Assembly (NCBI RefSeq): GCF_041361465.1
Contig: NZ_JBGKAC010000001.1
Location: 2,170,001 to 2,234,000 of the forward strand
DNA length: 64,000 nt
Origin: Halobaculum sp. MBLA0143
Lineage (GTDB): Archaea > Halobacteriota > Halobacteria > Halobacteriales > Haloferacaceae
Reading direction: 5' to 3'
A program made the translations under genes and the position numbers. The notes beneath the pieces are model-generated. The model worked only from the letters and a program-made list of their open reading frames with translations. It made no database searches and was not told the origin of the DNA. Below, one piece after another: positions 17,229-26,031 of this stretch (positions are counted from its first letter, which is position 1; each line of letters starts with the position of its first letter).

Positions 17229-18632
17229 GTGAGACGGAGACGGTTCCTGCGAGGGGTCGGCGTCACCGCGGTCGCCGCAGCCGCCGGCTGTGGCGCCGCC
17301 GACGAGTCACAGACCCGGACGGTCAACCCCGCGCTGGCCGGCACGCCGACCCAGTCGTCGACCCCGACGGCGACGGCCACGGCGTGGGCCGCGCCCGCCA
17401 GCGCCGTCGTCCCGGCGGTCCTGCTCGGGGGGCACGTGGTCGTCTCCCGTGGCCCGCCCGAGGCCCCTCGGGTCGTCGGCTTGGACCCGGCAGACGGGAG
17501 CGTCGACTGGCGCCGGGAGTACGACGCCCCCGTCCGGGCGGACACGGACGGGCGACTGCTCGGCTTGTCGAGCGAGATCGCCGCCGACGAGCCGTTCGGC
17601 ACGCTCGTCGACCCCGAGACCGGGCGACGGCTGTGGCGGACGGACGCCGTCTTGGGGGTGGAGGCGACGACGGCGACGCGGGCGGTCGTCGAACTGTGGC
17701 GGACGGACGGCCGCGGGCCGGACCGTAACGCCGTCTTGGAGGCGGACGGGCTCGGCGACTGGGGGCCCGTCTGGCGCGTTCGAGGCGACCCACGGCTGTT
17801 CGACGGCGACCGGCTGTACCTCACCCGGATGGACGGCCGGGTGGCGACCGTCGAGGCGCGAACCACCGACGGGACGGTCGTCTGGCGGCGGGGCTGGGAG
17901 ACGACTGCCGGGGTCGCCTGGCTGGGGCACCACGACGGCCACTGTGTCGTCGCCGTCGGCGACACGGTCAGGGCGCTGTCGCTCTCCGACGGCGAGACTC
18001 GCGCTCGGGCGAGCAACCGGTTCGGGCTGGACGCCGCCGTCGTCGCCGGGGAGGAACGGCTCTACCTCGGGGCGGGCGTCCCCGGCGGCGACGGCGGCGG
18101 ACTGCTCGTGCTCGACACGGCAGGCGGACGGTTCGACTGGCAGCCGCTGGAGGCGGCCGCACGCCCGGTCGCCGTCCGCGACGGGCCGGTCGTCCAGTTC
18201 GTCGACGAACGCGGGCGGTGGGTGGCGTCGTACGACCGGTCGCTGTCCCGGCGGTGGCGCCGCGGCGGCACGGCGGTCGCCGAAGACGACCTCGGGCTCT
18301 ACCTCGCCGCCGGCCGTCGGCTGGCCGCCGTCGACGACGGCGGCGAGGTGCGGTGGCGCGTCACCCCGGAGGTGGGGAGCGGGTCGGCACCGCTCGACGG
18401 GCTCCGCGAACGGGAGGCGACACGGGTCCGGCTCGGGCCGGCGCTCGTCGTCGCCGGCAGTCGGGGGATGGTCTCGTACGACCCCCGCGACGGGACGGAG
18501 CGCGTCCGGGCCGAGGGGCTCGGGCCGGTGCGGCGCGTGCTCCCGCGGCAGTGGCTGGACCGCCCGACGCCGCCGTCTGGCGACCGAGTCGTGCTCGTCA
18601 CCGGCGGCGCGGTTCACGCCGTCCCGGTGTGA
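17229..18632 (+). CDS. Tat lipoprotein with PQQ-like beta-propeller repeats
   Basis: A 467-residue secreted protein. The N-terminus R-R-R-R-F-L-R-G-V-G with a hydrophobic run and lipobox A-A-A-G-C-G (Cys about 21) is a twin-arginine lipoprotein signal. A Thr/Ser/Pro spacer follows, then repeated blades with G-x-V-D-W-R-R and G-R-R-L-W-R-T patterns typical of PQQ-like/YVTN-type WD propellers. No catalytic residues recognised; probably a cell-surface scaffold or assembly factor. Start is GTG at 17229. Confidence 0.8.
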   Translation: MRRRRFLRGVGVTAVAAAAGCGAADESQTRTVNPALAGTPTQSSTPTATATAWAAPASAVVPAVLLGGHVVVSRGPPEAPRVVGLDPADGSVDWRREYDAPVRADTDGRLLGLSSEIAADEPFGTLVDPETGRRLWRTDAVLGVEATTATRAVVELWRTDGRGPDRNAVLEADGLGDWGPVWRVRGDPRLFDGDRLYLTRMDGRVATVEARTTDGTVVWRRGWETTAGVAWLGHHDGHCVVAVGDTVRALSLSDGETRARASNRFGLDAAVVAGEERLYLGAGVPGGDGGGLLVLDTAGGRFDWQPLEAAARPVAVRDGPVVQFVDERGRWVASYDRSLSRRWRRGGTAVAEDDLGLYLAAGRRLAAVDDGGEVRWRVTPEVGSGSAPLDGLREREATRVRLGPALVVAGSRGMVSYDPRDGTERVRAEGLGPVRRVLPRQWLDRPTPPSGDRVVLVTGGAVHAVPV

Positions 18633-18651
18633 GGGCGACGACGACGGCGAC

Positions 18652-19371
18652 TCACCCGAACGGTTCGGCGACCACCGTCGTCGTCTCCCCACCCGGGCCA
18701 GTCACCCGAACGGTCGCCGTCGGCGGCGGTGTCCCCTCGTCTGGGAGTCTGACGAGCAGGAGTCGCGTGGGCGCCGCCTGTGTCGGCCCCGGGTCGACCT
18801 CGTGGACTGCCAGCCGCGGCTCGGTCGTGCCCACCGCCTCCACGGACTGGAGTCGGAGTCTGGACGCCCCGGAGGTGGCCCGCCGCTGAACGACGACGAC
18901 ACTCGCCGTCGAGAACTCCGTCGCCGCGGTGAACCGGTACCCCGACAGGGAGACGTCCGTCGCCGACTCGACGGCCGCGTGGAACTGCTCTGCGTCAGTC
19001 GACGACGCCAGCAACGCGGCCGCCGTGTCACTGTCGCCGAGCGGTCGTGCAGCGGTCCGGCCGACGACACCGTCGGGGGCGAACGGCCACGCCGCCGCGT
19101 AGTTCGTGTGGTTCAGGTCGTTGGCTGTGTCAGTCGGCTTGTCGGTATTCGTCCGAGTGGGAGTTGTCTCGTCGCTCCCGTCCGTCAGAGTCCTCGTTCC
19201 TTTACCATCCGTCGCTGTCTGGGTGTTGTCTCCTTCGGTCGTCTCCGTCTCGGCGCTCGGGCTGTCGGCACCACACCCACTCAAGCCGATCGTCATCCCC
19301 GCGAGGAGCGCCGAGACGCGGCGTCGTGTAATCTTGTCAGCGTTTGTTAAACTACCGACACCCAAATTCAT
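18652..19371 (-). CDS. Tat lipoprotein of unknown function
   Basis: A 239-residue protein from ATG 19371. I-T-R-R-R-V-S-A-L-L with a lipobox G-L-S-G-C-G (Cys about 33) is a Tat lipoprotein signal. A 50-residue Thr/Asp/Glu-rich tether follows, then a 140-residue compact domain with W-P-F-A-P-D-G-V-V and an alternating beta pattern that I do not recognise. It converges on the propeller lipoprotein. Its 5' end lies in the AT-rich patch shared with the subtilase. Confidence 0.7.
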   Translation of the reverse strand: MNLGVGSLTNADKITRRRVSALLAGMTIGLSGCGADSPSAETETTEGDNTQTATDGKGTRTLTDGSDETTPTRTNTDKPTDTANDLNHTNYAAAWPFAPDGVVGRTAARPLGDSDTAAALLASSTDAEQFHAAVESATDVSLSGYRFTAATEFSTASVVVVQRRATSGASRLRLQSVEAVGTTEPRLAVHEVDPGPTQAAPTRLLLVRLPDEGTPPPTATVRVTGPGGETTTVVAEPFG

Positions 19372-19388
19372 GCGTAACAAGTATTCAC

Positions 19389-19413
19389 TTTTTACGCGTG
19401 AATTTTTTAATTC
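19389..19413 (-). promoter_or_regulatory. AT-rich promoter region of the Tat lipoprotein
   Basis: On the minus strand CGTAAAAAG lies about 20-27 bases upstream of the ATG at 19371 and can serve as the TATA element. Just upstream is the 14-base inverted repeat GAATTTTTTAATTC (19400-19413), a possible operator. Confidence 0.4.
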
Positions 19414-19457
19414 TCAGAACTTTGGTGATCAATCCATCGATACTGCTATCGCCGTTG

Positions 19458-20984
19458 TTACACCAGATTTGGTACGTTCAACACATCGCCTTGTTGTGAG
19501 GATTCGCTAGGACAGACCGTGTAGTTGGACATCTCGTGGTACTTACGAACGTGATCGTAGTACGAGATTGGACCATTCGCGGACGCATGGATCGCGGTCC
19601 CAGCACCGACGATTGGCGATGCATATGAGGTCCCAGCGATGGTCACACTCGCGTCAGTATCGTACTCGTATGCCGAGTAGACGTTCGGTTGGAACCCGTA
19701 GTCTCCCCAGTCGGTGTGACACCACTTACAGTAGGCAGTGTCGTAGTTGTCCGCGTAGTAGTCGATAGACCCATAGTTCGAGTTCTGATCGTAACTGTAC
19801 CCACCCGAACAAGAGCCGAAGTAGCCACCGACGCCGATGGCGTGATACGAGGTCGCTGGATGACACACCTCGCTGGACTCATCATCGTTCCCCGTTGCGA
19901 CGGTCATCGCGTACCCCGCGCTTGTGTACGAGTCAAGTTCTTCACACAGTGTACTCGTACAGTACGGCTCGTTAGCTGCGGTCTCCAGTGCTGTCACACT
20001 GGCCGGGATGTCGTTTTTTACAGCGTACTCGATTGCGTTGCGCCACTCACTGGCCTTGATGTCTTCCGACGTGTCGTACACACGGAGCGGAACGTGGTGA
20101 CTCGAACTCGTCGTCTTCCCGTCAAGCATGAACGCTGTTGCGTCCATCACGTTCGTTCCGTGGGTAGCGTCGGAGGACTTCCACGACCCTGCACCCGTGA
20201 AGTCCTTTGCAAGCCCGGTGTCGATGCCTTGTGACTCCGCCCAGTTCTTGCTCCATTCGGTCGCATGTCCGCCATCACCGTATGCGTACCCTAAGTTGAA
20301 GCAGCCAATTTTTAGACTGGAGTCAAGGCTGTGTGATACTCCATCGAAGTCGCTGTGGGAGCTGCTACGTAGGTCATCGGCTGACGGAGGTGTCGCGGTG
20401 GTTGAGAGCTGTGAGTTGGTTTCTCGCAAGCGCACTTCGGGATCGTGCCCGATCTCCAGTACGAACCCGAGGTCAGCGATCTCTGCAACATCATCAACCT
20501 GTACACTTGAGAGACCCACCTTCGTTGAGGCGACTTCAGGGACGTACCGGACTGTCCCGTAGCTTCTGAGTTGTTCTACTTCGCCAGGAGCCGGCTGCCA
20601 TCCGTGGAGGGTTCTCCCGAACGAACCGTTAGACGTGTACCTTGCTCTGCGGCCGGTTGTTGTGACCGTGATGTCTACTCTCTCTTGGTTACTCTTTTCG
20701 AGCTGTTCTCGAAGGTGAGGCGTTAAGAGGGCCGACCGCTTACCGCTCCGTTCGTACTGACGGACCAGCCTTCGGGCTGCCGATAGGTCGGCTATGTGGC
20801 GGAAGTACGCGGGGTCACGGAACGAATCACCGTCTGTGCCATGCTGCGAGTAGGTGTTCGGGAGTTGCTTGTCGGTTGGTTGACCTTGTGCGACTCTTGA
20901 TCCGAGGACTCCGACAGCACCGAGGGCACCAGCGGACTTGAGTACGCCTCTTCTCCGATAGTTTAGCTTGTCTTCGTTGGACAT
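19458..20984 (-). CDS. Tat-exported subtilase (S8) homologue with altered catalytic Asp site
   Basis: The 508-residue protein starts with a Tat signal (N-Y-R-R-R-G-V-L-K-S-A-G-A-L-G, cleavage near A-Q-G-Q). A propeptide-like region to about residue 225 follows, with E-I-G-H-D-P-E-V near its end. In the protease fold I see the His motif D-A-T-H-G-T-N-V-M-D, the oxyanion region V-A-T-G-N-D and the Ser motif G-T-S-Y-A-S-P. The place of the catalytic Asp (usually V-I-D-x-G) reads G-C-F-N-L-G-Y-A, with Asn instead. Eight or more Cys occur in the catalytic part, unusual for a haloarchaeal protein and suggesting disulfides. Base composition is clearly lower in GC than both flanks, a sign of transfer. 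It may be a pseudoprotease, or another residue may serve. Confidence 0.82.
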   Translation of the reverse strand: MSNEDKLNYRRRGVLKSAGALGAVGVLGSRVAQGQPTDKQLPNTYSQHGTDGDSFRDPAYFRHIADLSAARRLVRQYERSGKRSALLTPHLREQLEKSNQERVDITVTTTGRRARYTSNGSFGRTLHGWQPAPGEVEQLRSYGTVRYVPEVASTKVGLSSVQVDDVAEIADLGFVLEIGHDPEVRLRETNSQLSTTATPPSADDLRSSSHSDFDGVSHSLDSSLKIGCFNLGYAYGDGGHATEWSKNWAESQGIDTGLAKDFTGAGSWKSSDATHGTNVMDATAFMLDGKTTSSSHHVPLRVYDTSEDIKASEWRNAIEYAVKNDIPASVTALETAANEPYCTSTLCEELDSYTSAGYAMTVATGNDDESSEVCHPATSYHAIGVGGYFGSCSGGYSYDQNSNYGSIDYYADNYDTAYCKWCHTDWGDYGFQPNVYSAYEYDTDASVTIAGTSYASPIVGAGTAIHASANGPISYYDHVRKYHEMSNYTVCPSESSQQGDVLNVPNLV

Positions 20985-21005
20985 ACGTAATGATACGAGT
21001 GGAAA

Positions 21006-21016
21006 TTGTATATATC
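21006..21016 (-). promoter_or_regulatory. TATA box of the subtilase gene
   Basis: GATATATACAA on the minus strand is centred about 27 bases upstream of the ATG at 20984, a strong leaderless-type promoter. Confidence 0.65.
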
Positions 21017-21232
21017 TTGTGATTCCCCTAAGTTCTAGAAAACTTTTGGCAGGCGGAATTGCTTGTGAGAGTATATGAATGGCTTCGGTAAGACGAAGAT
21101 TTCAAAACGATACCGAGACACTGCTCTCCTGACGCCGGACCGACGACGTTCCGACAGATTCCTACTCCCCCCCGGCGAACCGCCGGTCGTGACCGGAGCG
21201 ACGACCGCCGGGCGACGACGGGGTGAGCCGGC

Positions 21233-22261
21233 GTGTACGTGAGCCACTACTTCGAGTGGGAGTCGGCGATCACGGGCGGCCACTACCAGACCGTCCAGAA
21301 CCAACGCCGGATCTTGGACGACCACGGCGTCGCCTACACGACGGAGCCGGACCCCTCGGCGGACCTGCTCCACCTCAACAACATGGGGCCACGCTCCGTC
21401 GTCGCCGCGGTCCGGGCGCGGCGGCGCGGGACGCCCGTGCTCGTCCACACCCACCAGACGGCCGAGGACTTCGAGGAGAGCTTCGCGTTCTCGAACGTCC
21501 TGGCGAAGCCGCTGCGGCCGTACCTGGAGTTCGCATACGGGCTCGGGGACCACCTGGTCTGCCCGTCGACGTACACGAGCGACGTGATCGCGGGGTACAC
21601 GGACACTCCGCGGACGGTGATCTCCAACGGCTTCGACGCCGACCGACTGGCCGGTCACGACGACCCCGACCTCCGACGGGAGTACCTGGACCGGTACGAT
21701 CTAGAGCCGCCCGTCGTGTTCAACTTCGGCCACGTGATCGAGCGCAAGGGGCTGTCGGCGTTCGTGGAGACCGCCAGACGGATGCCCGAGGTGGACTTCG
21801 CGTGGTTCGGCTACCTCAACCCCACCGGCGGCCGCCTGGACGCCGTGCTCAAGAGCTCCACCGTCCGCCGGACCGTCCGCGAGAGCCCCGACAACTGCAC
21901 GTTCACGGGCTACGTCGAGGACCCACGAGGCGCGTTCGCCGCCGGCGACGTGTTCTTCTTCCCGACGAAGAACGAGAACGAGGGGATGGTGTTGTTGGAG
22001 GCGATGTCGTGTGGCCACCCGCCCGTCGTCCGGGACATCCCCACCTTCGAGTGGCTCACCGGCGGGGAGGACTGCCTGAAGGCCGACGGGGTCCCCGGGT
22101 TCGTCGACGCCCTCTCGACGTTGTTGGACGACCCCGAGCGCCGCGACCGTCTCGGCGACCACGCCGCCGAGTTGACCACCGACTACGGCCTGGACGCCGT
22201 CGGCGAGGAACTGTTGGACCTGTACGCGGATCTCGTCGGCGAGGACCCACGCGGGAGCTGA
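21233..22261 (+). CDS. Glycosyltransferase, GT4-like
   Basis: A 342-residue GT-B fold protein. The C-terminal half shows F-N-F-G-H-V-I-E-R-K-G (about 163-173) and the nucleotide-sugar-binding E-x7-E motif in E-N-E-G-M-V-L-L-E-A-M, characteristic of family GT4. The GTG at 21233 opens directly on M-Y-V-S-H-Y-F-E-W with the expected G-G-H motif soon after. It stands alone, so the glycan product (surface polysaccharide, N-glycan or glycolipid) is unknown. Confidence 0.88.
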   Translation: MYVSHYFEWESAITGGHYQTVQNQRRILDDHGVAYTTEPDPSADLLHLNNMGPRSVVAAVRARRRGTPVLVHTHQTAEDFEESFAFSNVLAKPLRPYLEFAYGLGDHLVCPSTYTSDVIAGYTDTPRTVISNGFDADRLAGHDDPDLRREYLDRYDLEPPVVFNFGHVIERKGLSAFVETARRMPEVDFAWFGYLNPTGGRLDAVLKSSTVRRTVRESPDNCTFTGYVEDPRGAFAAGDVFFFPTKNENEGMVLLEAMSCGHPPVVRDIPTFEWLTGGEDCLKADGVPGFVDALSTLLDDPERRDRLGDHAAELTTDYGLDAVGEELLDLYADLVGEDPRGS

Positions 22262-22276
22262 GTCGAGGCGTGGCCC

Positions 22277-22630
22277 TCACTCCGGCGTCTCGTGGAGGAA
22301 CGTCTGGAACTCCGCCGTCCGGCCGTCCGGGTCGTCTGCGAAGAACTGGTAGATCTCGTACGGCTCGTTGAGGTGTGGTTCCTCGCGGGCGGCGTCGCCG
22401 ACGCGGTCGTGGAACTCGTCGACGCCCGCGCGGTCGTCCGTGACGAACGTCAGGATCCCCTCCGTCTCCGTCTCGCCGTCGTCGGCGTCACAGAAGCCGA
22501 ACCGGAACCCCTCGTACGTCAGAATCGTGCAGCCCGGCTGTTCCAGCCAGACGCTCGCCCCGACCGTCTCTGTGTACCACTGTACGACCCGTTCGCGGTC
22601 TGCCGTCCGGAAGAAGACGAGTCCACTCAC
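22277..22630 (-). CDS. VOC-superfamily (glyoxalase/bleomycin resistance-like) protein
   Basis: 117 residues from GTG at 22630 (M-S-G-L-V-F-F-R-T-A-D). Beta-alpha-beta-beta-beta architecture with V-V-Q-W-Y-T-E-T-V-G-A (about 14-24) and the closing F-F-A-D-D-P-D-G-R-T-A-E-F-Q-T-F typical of vicinal-oxygen-chelate proteins. Metal-binding Glu is plausible in A-E-F. Substrate unknown. Confidence 0.8.
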   Translation of the reverse strand: MSGLVFFRTADRERVVQWYTETVGASVWLEQPGCTILTYEGFRFGFCDADDGETETEGILTFVTDDRAGVDEFHDRVGDAAREEPHLNEPYEIYQFFADDPDGRTAEFQTFLHETPE

Positions 22631-22699
22631 GTCACCGGCGTCGCTGCCCGGGGACAAAAGCGTGGGCGGTGTCGCTTCCGGTCTACCGGAAGGGCTCGG

Positions 22700-22942
22700 T
22701 CACTCCCCCTCGCTCGGCCGTTCCTCGGGCGGCACGACCCCCGCGACGAGCACGACGAACCCCACGACCCCGGCGACGCCGAACGCCGGCAGCGCCGCCA
22801 GCTCCAGCTCCTGTGACAGCCCCGTCGCCGCGACCGCGACCCTGACGGCCAGGTAGCCTGCGACCGCGAACAGGATCGTGAACCCCCCGACCAGGACTCG
22901 TCGCGGCTCCAGGCGTGCGCCACTCGTGTCGTCGCTGCTCAC
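22700..22942 (-). CDS. Small two-helix membrane protein
   Basis: 80 residues from GTG at 22942 (M-S-S-D-D-T-S). Two hydrophobic helices (about 14-33 and 44-65) and charged termini. No family recognised. It diverges from the ATPase gene, whose ATG is 108 bases away. Confidence 0.6.
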   Translation of the reverse strand: MSSDDTSGARLEPRRVLVGGFTILFAVAGYLAVRVAVAATGLSQELELAALPAFGVAGVVGFVVLVAGVVPPEERPSEGE

Positions 22943-23050
22943 GTTCCCTCGGGCGGTTGGCTCGGTCTTAGTCCCTCCGGACTCGTCGGCCGGCGAGGCG
23001 GCCCGGACCCGGAGTTTATCCGCGATGCCGCGCAACTTCTGGGCGAGTCG

Positions 23051-24328
23051 ATGGCCCACGTCGAACGTGTCTCCGTGGAGGGGTTCAAGAAGATCGAGGA
23101 GCTGACGGTAGAGCCCGGGCAGTTCACCGTCGTCACCGGGCGGAACAACTCCGGGAAGACCTCGTTGCTGGAGGCGATTCGGCTGGGGTGTGAGCCAGGA
23201 AGTGTAGACCAATTTACCCATTCAGACCTGGTGCACTCTAATGGCACTCCTGGTAGAGGAGTCGAGAAAGTATTCAATAGACAACGGAGCGAATCTGTCG
23301 TTGAGGTGAAAGTTGGCGATCAAGAAGGGCTGACGAGGCTGCGTCCGGCTCCAGTCGCACAGGCGAGGGCAGCGGTCGCGCAGGCGGCAGCGAACCTACT
23401 CGAGTCGAGTGCTGGGGGGTTCGAGGATCTGATAAGAACCCTATCGGACCACCGTGAGTTTGAGCCGATCAGGGAAGAGCCGGAGGAGGGTATTCCTAAT
23501 CTGATTGCAGACCACATACCCACAGACAGTCAGTGGGTTCGTCACGGAGTCTCTGTTCTGGAAGTCGACGGTGAGTCTTATCCGATTGTCGAGGATCCGG
23601 GGACAGTGGAGAAGGCTGCCGGAACATTTATACACAGTTTGAATGCAGAGACTGGGATCGATCTGGCAGAGAAGTTCGACGTTCGGCTATCTGACGAGCC
23701 GGAAGGAGAGGGTATCACAACGATAGTCCCACGCGGACTGGTGCGGCGGCCGTCTCTCCCGACTGAAGTGAGTCCAGACCCTCGCACTTCCACGAACTTC
23801 GTCACCCACGGGACCACAATCAAGCCTGACAAAGAAGAACCGATCAAGACCGACAACGTCGGCGACTTCCTCCGCGAGAAGGAGATCGTGGACGATCTCA
23901 AGACGTTCACGCTCGACGACCTGATCTTCGACCCCGAAGACGGCGAGAAGTACTCCGTCCCGTTCGAGCAGATGGGCGAAGGGTTCCGAGCTATCGTCGC
24001 GCTGCTGTGGGAACTGCTCGACGACGACCTCCCCGAAGTCCTCTTCCTCGAAGAGCCGACCACGCACATGCACCCGGGCTACGTGCGCGAGGTGGTGTAC
24101 TTCTTGATCGGGCTGGCGATGGAGGAGGATATTCAGTTGTTCGTCACGACACACAGTAACGACTTCCTGAACGACCTGTTCAACGAGAATCTGCGTGACG
24201 ACGAAGTCGCGTTCCTCGAAGAGGAGTTCAAGCTGTTCCAGATGCAGGACGGCGCCGCGAAGACGCTGGAGTACCGCGAGGCGGAGCGGTCGCTGACCGA
24301 GTTGTACAACGATCTGCGGGGACTATGA
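23051..24328 (+). CDS. OLD/ABC-like AAA ATPase of a two-gene ATPase-TOPRIM module
   Basis: A 425-residue SMC/ABC-type ATPase. Walker A is G-R-N-N-S-G-K-T-S (about 30-38); the conserved Q-M-G-E-G-F-R takes the signature position (about 302-308). Walker B reads E-V-L-F-L-E-E-P-T-T-H-M-H-P (about 328-341) and the H-loop is T-T-H-S-N-D-F. The arrangement matches AAA_15/AAA_21 ATPases in OLD-family and PARIS-like defence systems. There is no C-terminal TOPRIM; that activity appears to sit in the next gene, which overlaps by four bases (ATGA). The middle, about 23205-23780, has lower GC and different codon use from both ends. Confidence 0.82.
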   Translation: MAHVERVSVEGFKKIEELTVEPGQFTVVTGRNNSGKTSLLEAIRLGCEPGSVDQFTHSDLVHSNGTPGRGVEKVFNRQRSESVVEVKVGDQEGLTRLRPAPVAQARAAVAQAAANLLESSAGGFEDLIRTLSDHREFEPIREEPEEGIPNLIADHIPTDSQWVRHGVSVLEVDGESYPIVEDPGTVEKAAGTFIHSLNAETGIDLAEKFDVRLSDEPEGEGITTIVPRGLVRRPSLPTEVSPDPRTSTNFVTHGTTIKPDKEEPIKTDNVGDFLREKEIVDDLKTFTLDDLIFDPEDGEKYSVPFEQMGEGFRAIVALLWELLDDDLPEVLFLEEPTTHMHPGYVREVVYFLIGLAMEEDIQLFVTTHSNDFLNDLFNENLRDDEVAFLEEEFKLFQMQDGAAKTLEYREAERSLTELYNDLRGL

Positions 24329-24969
24329 CCCAGGAACGAGATCGCGTCGTTCTCTGCGAGGGGAAGCGCGACGTGCGGCTCGTCGAACAGTTCTACGAAC
24401 TGGAGTACGCCGGCGTCGAGGTGGATCGGTTTCTCGCCGAAGACGTGGACCACCAGCGCGTCCGGAACTTCGAGCGACGGAAGCTACAGAACTTCACCGA
24501 GCGTCGCAACCCGTACGACGTTCTGGTGAAGTCGGAGAACGGGGTGGAGAATCTCGAGTTCCAGTTCGCGGGGCTGTGCAACGTTCTGTTGAAGCAACCA
24601 GACTACGAGGTGTGTCTGCTCACGGATCTCGACAAGAAAAACTACGATCACCTGACACACGGCTCGGACATCCGGAAGTACCGAGAACTGCTCAAGCAGT
24701 TGGACGAGCGGATCCAATCGGTCCACGAGGGCCGAGCGTACGAGATCGAGTGGTCAGATCCACACGCGAAGACGAGCGTCCAGGTCGCCGGAGAGGCGAC
24801 GCTCCACAGCAAACAGGGACCCGTCGGGAGCTTCGACGTGCTGGCGTTCCGATCAGATCTCGAAGAGGCGAGCGACATCCGCGACGGCGATAGAGACGAG
24901 ACGGAAGGTGACAAACTGCGTTCGTTTCTGGCGAGTGCGGACTCCAGAGCGATGACGCGCGTCCTCTGA
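24325..24969 (+). CDS. TOPRIM-like partner protein of the ATPase
   Basis: 214 residues. The N-terminus V-V-L-C-E-G-K-R-D has the Glu-Gly-x-x-Asp arrangement of TOPRIM motif 1. L-L-T-D-L-D-K-K-N (about 96-104) supplies the D-x-D motif. Together these are the metal-binding residues of OLD-type nucleases, primases and the AriB component of PARIS. The coupling to the ATPase gene and the separation of functions into two proteins recall PARIS or a split OLD nuclease. The C-terminal 110 residues are not recognised. Nuclease activity is inferred. Confidence 0.65.
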   Translation: MTQERDRVVLCEGKRDVRLVEQFYELEYAGVEVDRFLAEDVDHQRVRNFERRKLQNFTERRNPYDVLVKSENGVENLEFQFAGLCNVLLKQPDYEVCLLTDLDKKNYDHLTHGSDIRKYRELLKQLDERIQSVHEGRAYEIEWSDPHAKTSVQVAGEATLHSKQGPVGSFDVLAFRSDLEEASDIRDGDRDETEGDKLRSFLASADSRAMTRVL

Positions 24970-25590
24970 CTACTCGTCCGCGGGCGTCACACCCTCCTCT
25001 TCACCTTCCGCCAGATCGCGTCGCATCGCCATCTCGAACCACGGGCAGAGTCGAAGCTGCCGGTAGAACTCGGGGTTGTCGTGGAGGTGTTCGTAGTTGG
25101 CCCACAGCAGTCCGGCGATCTCCTCGTCGTCCGGGTCGAGCGAGATGTCCGACAGCGTCACCTTCAGGACGGCACACACCTCCCACTCCAGGCCGGCGTT
25201 CTCGTAGTAACGCTTGTACTCGAAGCGGTCGGTGACGCGGAGGTCGTCGTACTGGTCGGGGGTGATGCCCAGTTCCTCCTCCAGTCGCTGTCGGGTGGCG
25301 GCCTCCTGGCTCTGCCCCTCGACGGGGTGGGAGGCAACGGTGCCGTCCCAGCAGGTGTCCCAGAGGCGCTTGTCGTGGGCGCGTTGGGCCAGCAGGATAC
25401 GGCCCTCCTCGTCGAAGACGAGACAGGTGAACGCACGGTGACGGATGCCGTCGCCGGTGTGGGCGTCGAGCCGGTTGACCGTCCCCTGGGGCTCGTCGTC
25501 GCCGTCGACGGCGATCACGTCCTGGAGTGCGTTCTCGTGGGCCGGTTCCTCGGCGGACTCCGCCGCCGACTGGGCGTCGTCTGCGCTCAT
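24970..25590 (-). CDS. idi: Isopentenyl-diphosphate delta-isomerase, type 1
   Basis: A 206-residue Nudix-fold enzyme interconverting IPP and DMAPP for archaeal lipid and carotenoid synthesis. H-R-A-F-T-C-L-V-F-D opens the domain. The active-site Cys is in D-T-C-W-D-G-T-V-A-S-H-P (about 78-89), the Nudix-like Glu cluster is L-E-E-E-L-G, and the second catalytic Glu lies in L-E-W-E-V-C. The first 25 residues are an acidic extension. Its stop directly abuts the TOPRIM gene's stop on the other strand. Confidence 0.93.
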   Translation of the reverse strand: MSADDAQSAAESAEEPAHENALQDVIAVDGDDEPQGTVNRLDAHTGDGIRHRAFTCLVFDEEGRILLAQRAHDKRLWDTCWDGTVASHPVEGQSQEAATRQRLEEELGITPDQYDDLRVTDRFEYKRYYENAGLEWEVCAVLKVTLSDISLDPDDEEIAGLLWANYEHLHDNPEFYRQLRLCPWFEMAMRRDLAEGEEEGVTPADE

Positions 25591-25668
25591 ACGCCGACAG
25601 ACGGCGAGGGGTATGAAGGCAGTTCCGATACGGCGTTGTAGCTGGTGTTCGACGGCGCAGGCGTAGTG

Positions 25669-25917
25669 TCACGCCTCGTCGGCAGTCAGTCGGTGCTCGA
25701 CGCCGAGGTACCCGAGCGCGACGACCGTGGCGACGGCCCACCCGCTCAGCAGCGTGGCCAGTTGGGTCGCGGGACCGGCTGTGTCGAACGACACTCCGAC
25801 GGTATGAGGGGCAACGAGGCTCACACCCGGTATGCACACACCGAGCGCGACGATGTACACTGCGAGGAACACGACCGGGTGTGACAGTGAACGGGTGCCC
25901 CGGCCGGGTTCTGACAT
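25669..25917 (-). CDS. Small two-helix membrane protein
   Basis: 82 residues from ATG at 25917 (M-S-E-P-G-R-G-T). Two hydrophobic stretches (about 16-37 and 50-68). Family not recognised; it lies in the gap between idi and the Lrp regulator. Confidence 0.6.
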   Translation of the reverse strand: MSEPGRGTRSLSHPVVFLAVYIVALGVCIPGVSLVAPHTVGVSFDTAGPATQLATLLSGWAVATVVALGYLGVEHRLTADEA

Positions 25918-26031
25918 CCGTCCACCGAACTCCCCACGAGATACTTCAGTTTTGCTCGTCCGATCCGGGGGTCTCTGGCCCGGAGACGCAGTAGGGCGTT
26001 CGGACACTCCCCGACGCTCGGAAGTCGTCTC

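Noticed and set aside
21075-21243. 55-codon plus-strand ORF with a TATA-like patch upstream of the glycosyltransferase
   Set aside because: It becomes Arg/Pro-rich, overlaps the glycosyltransferase start and has no family resemblance.
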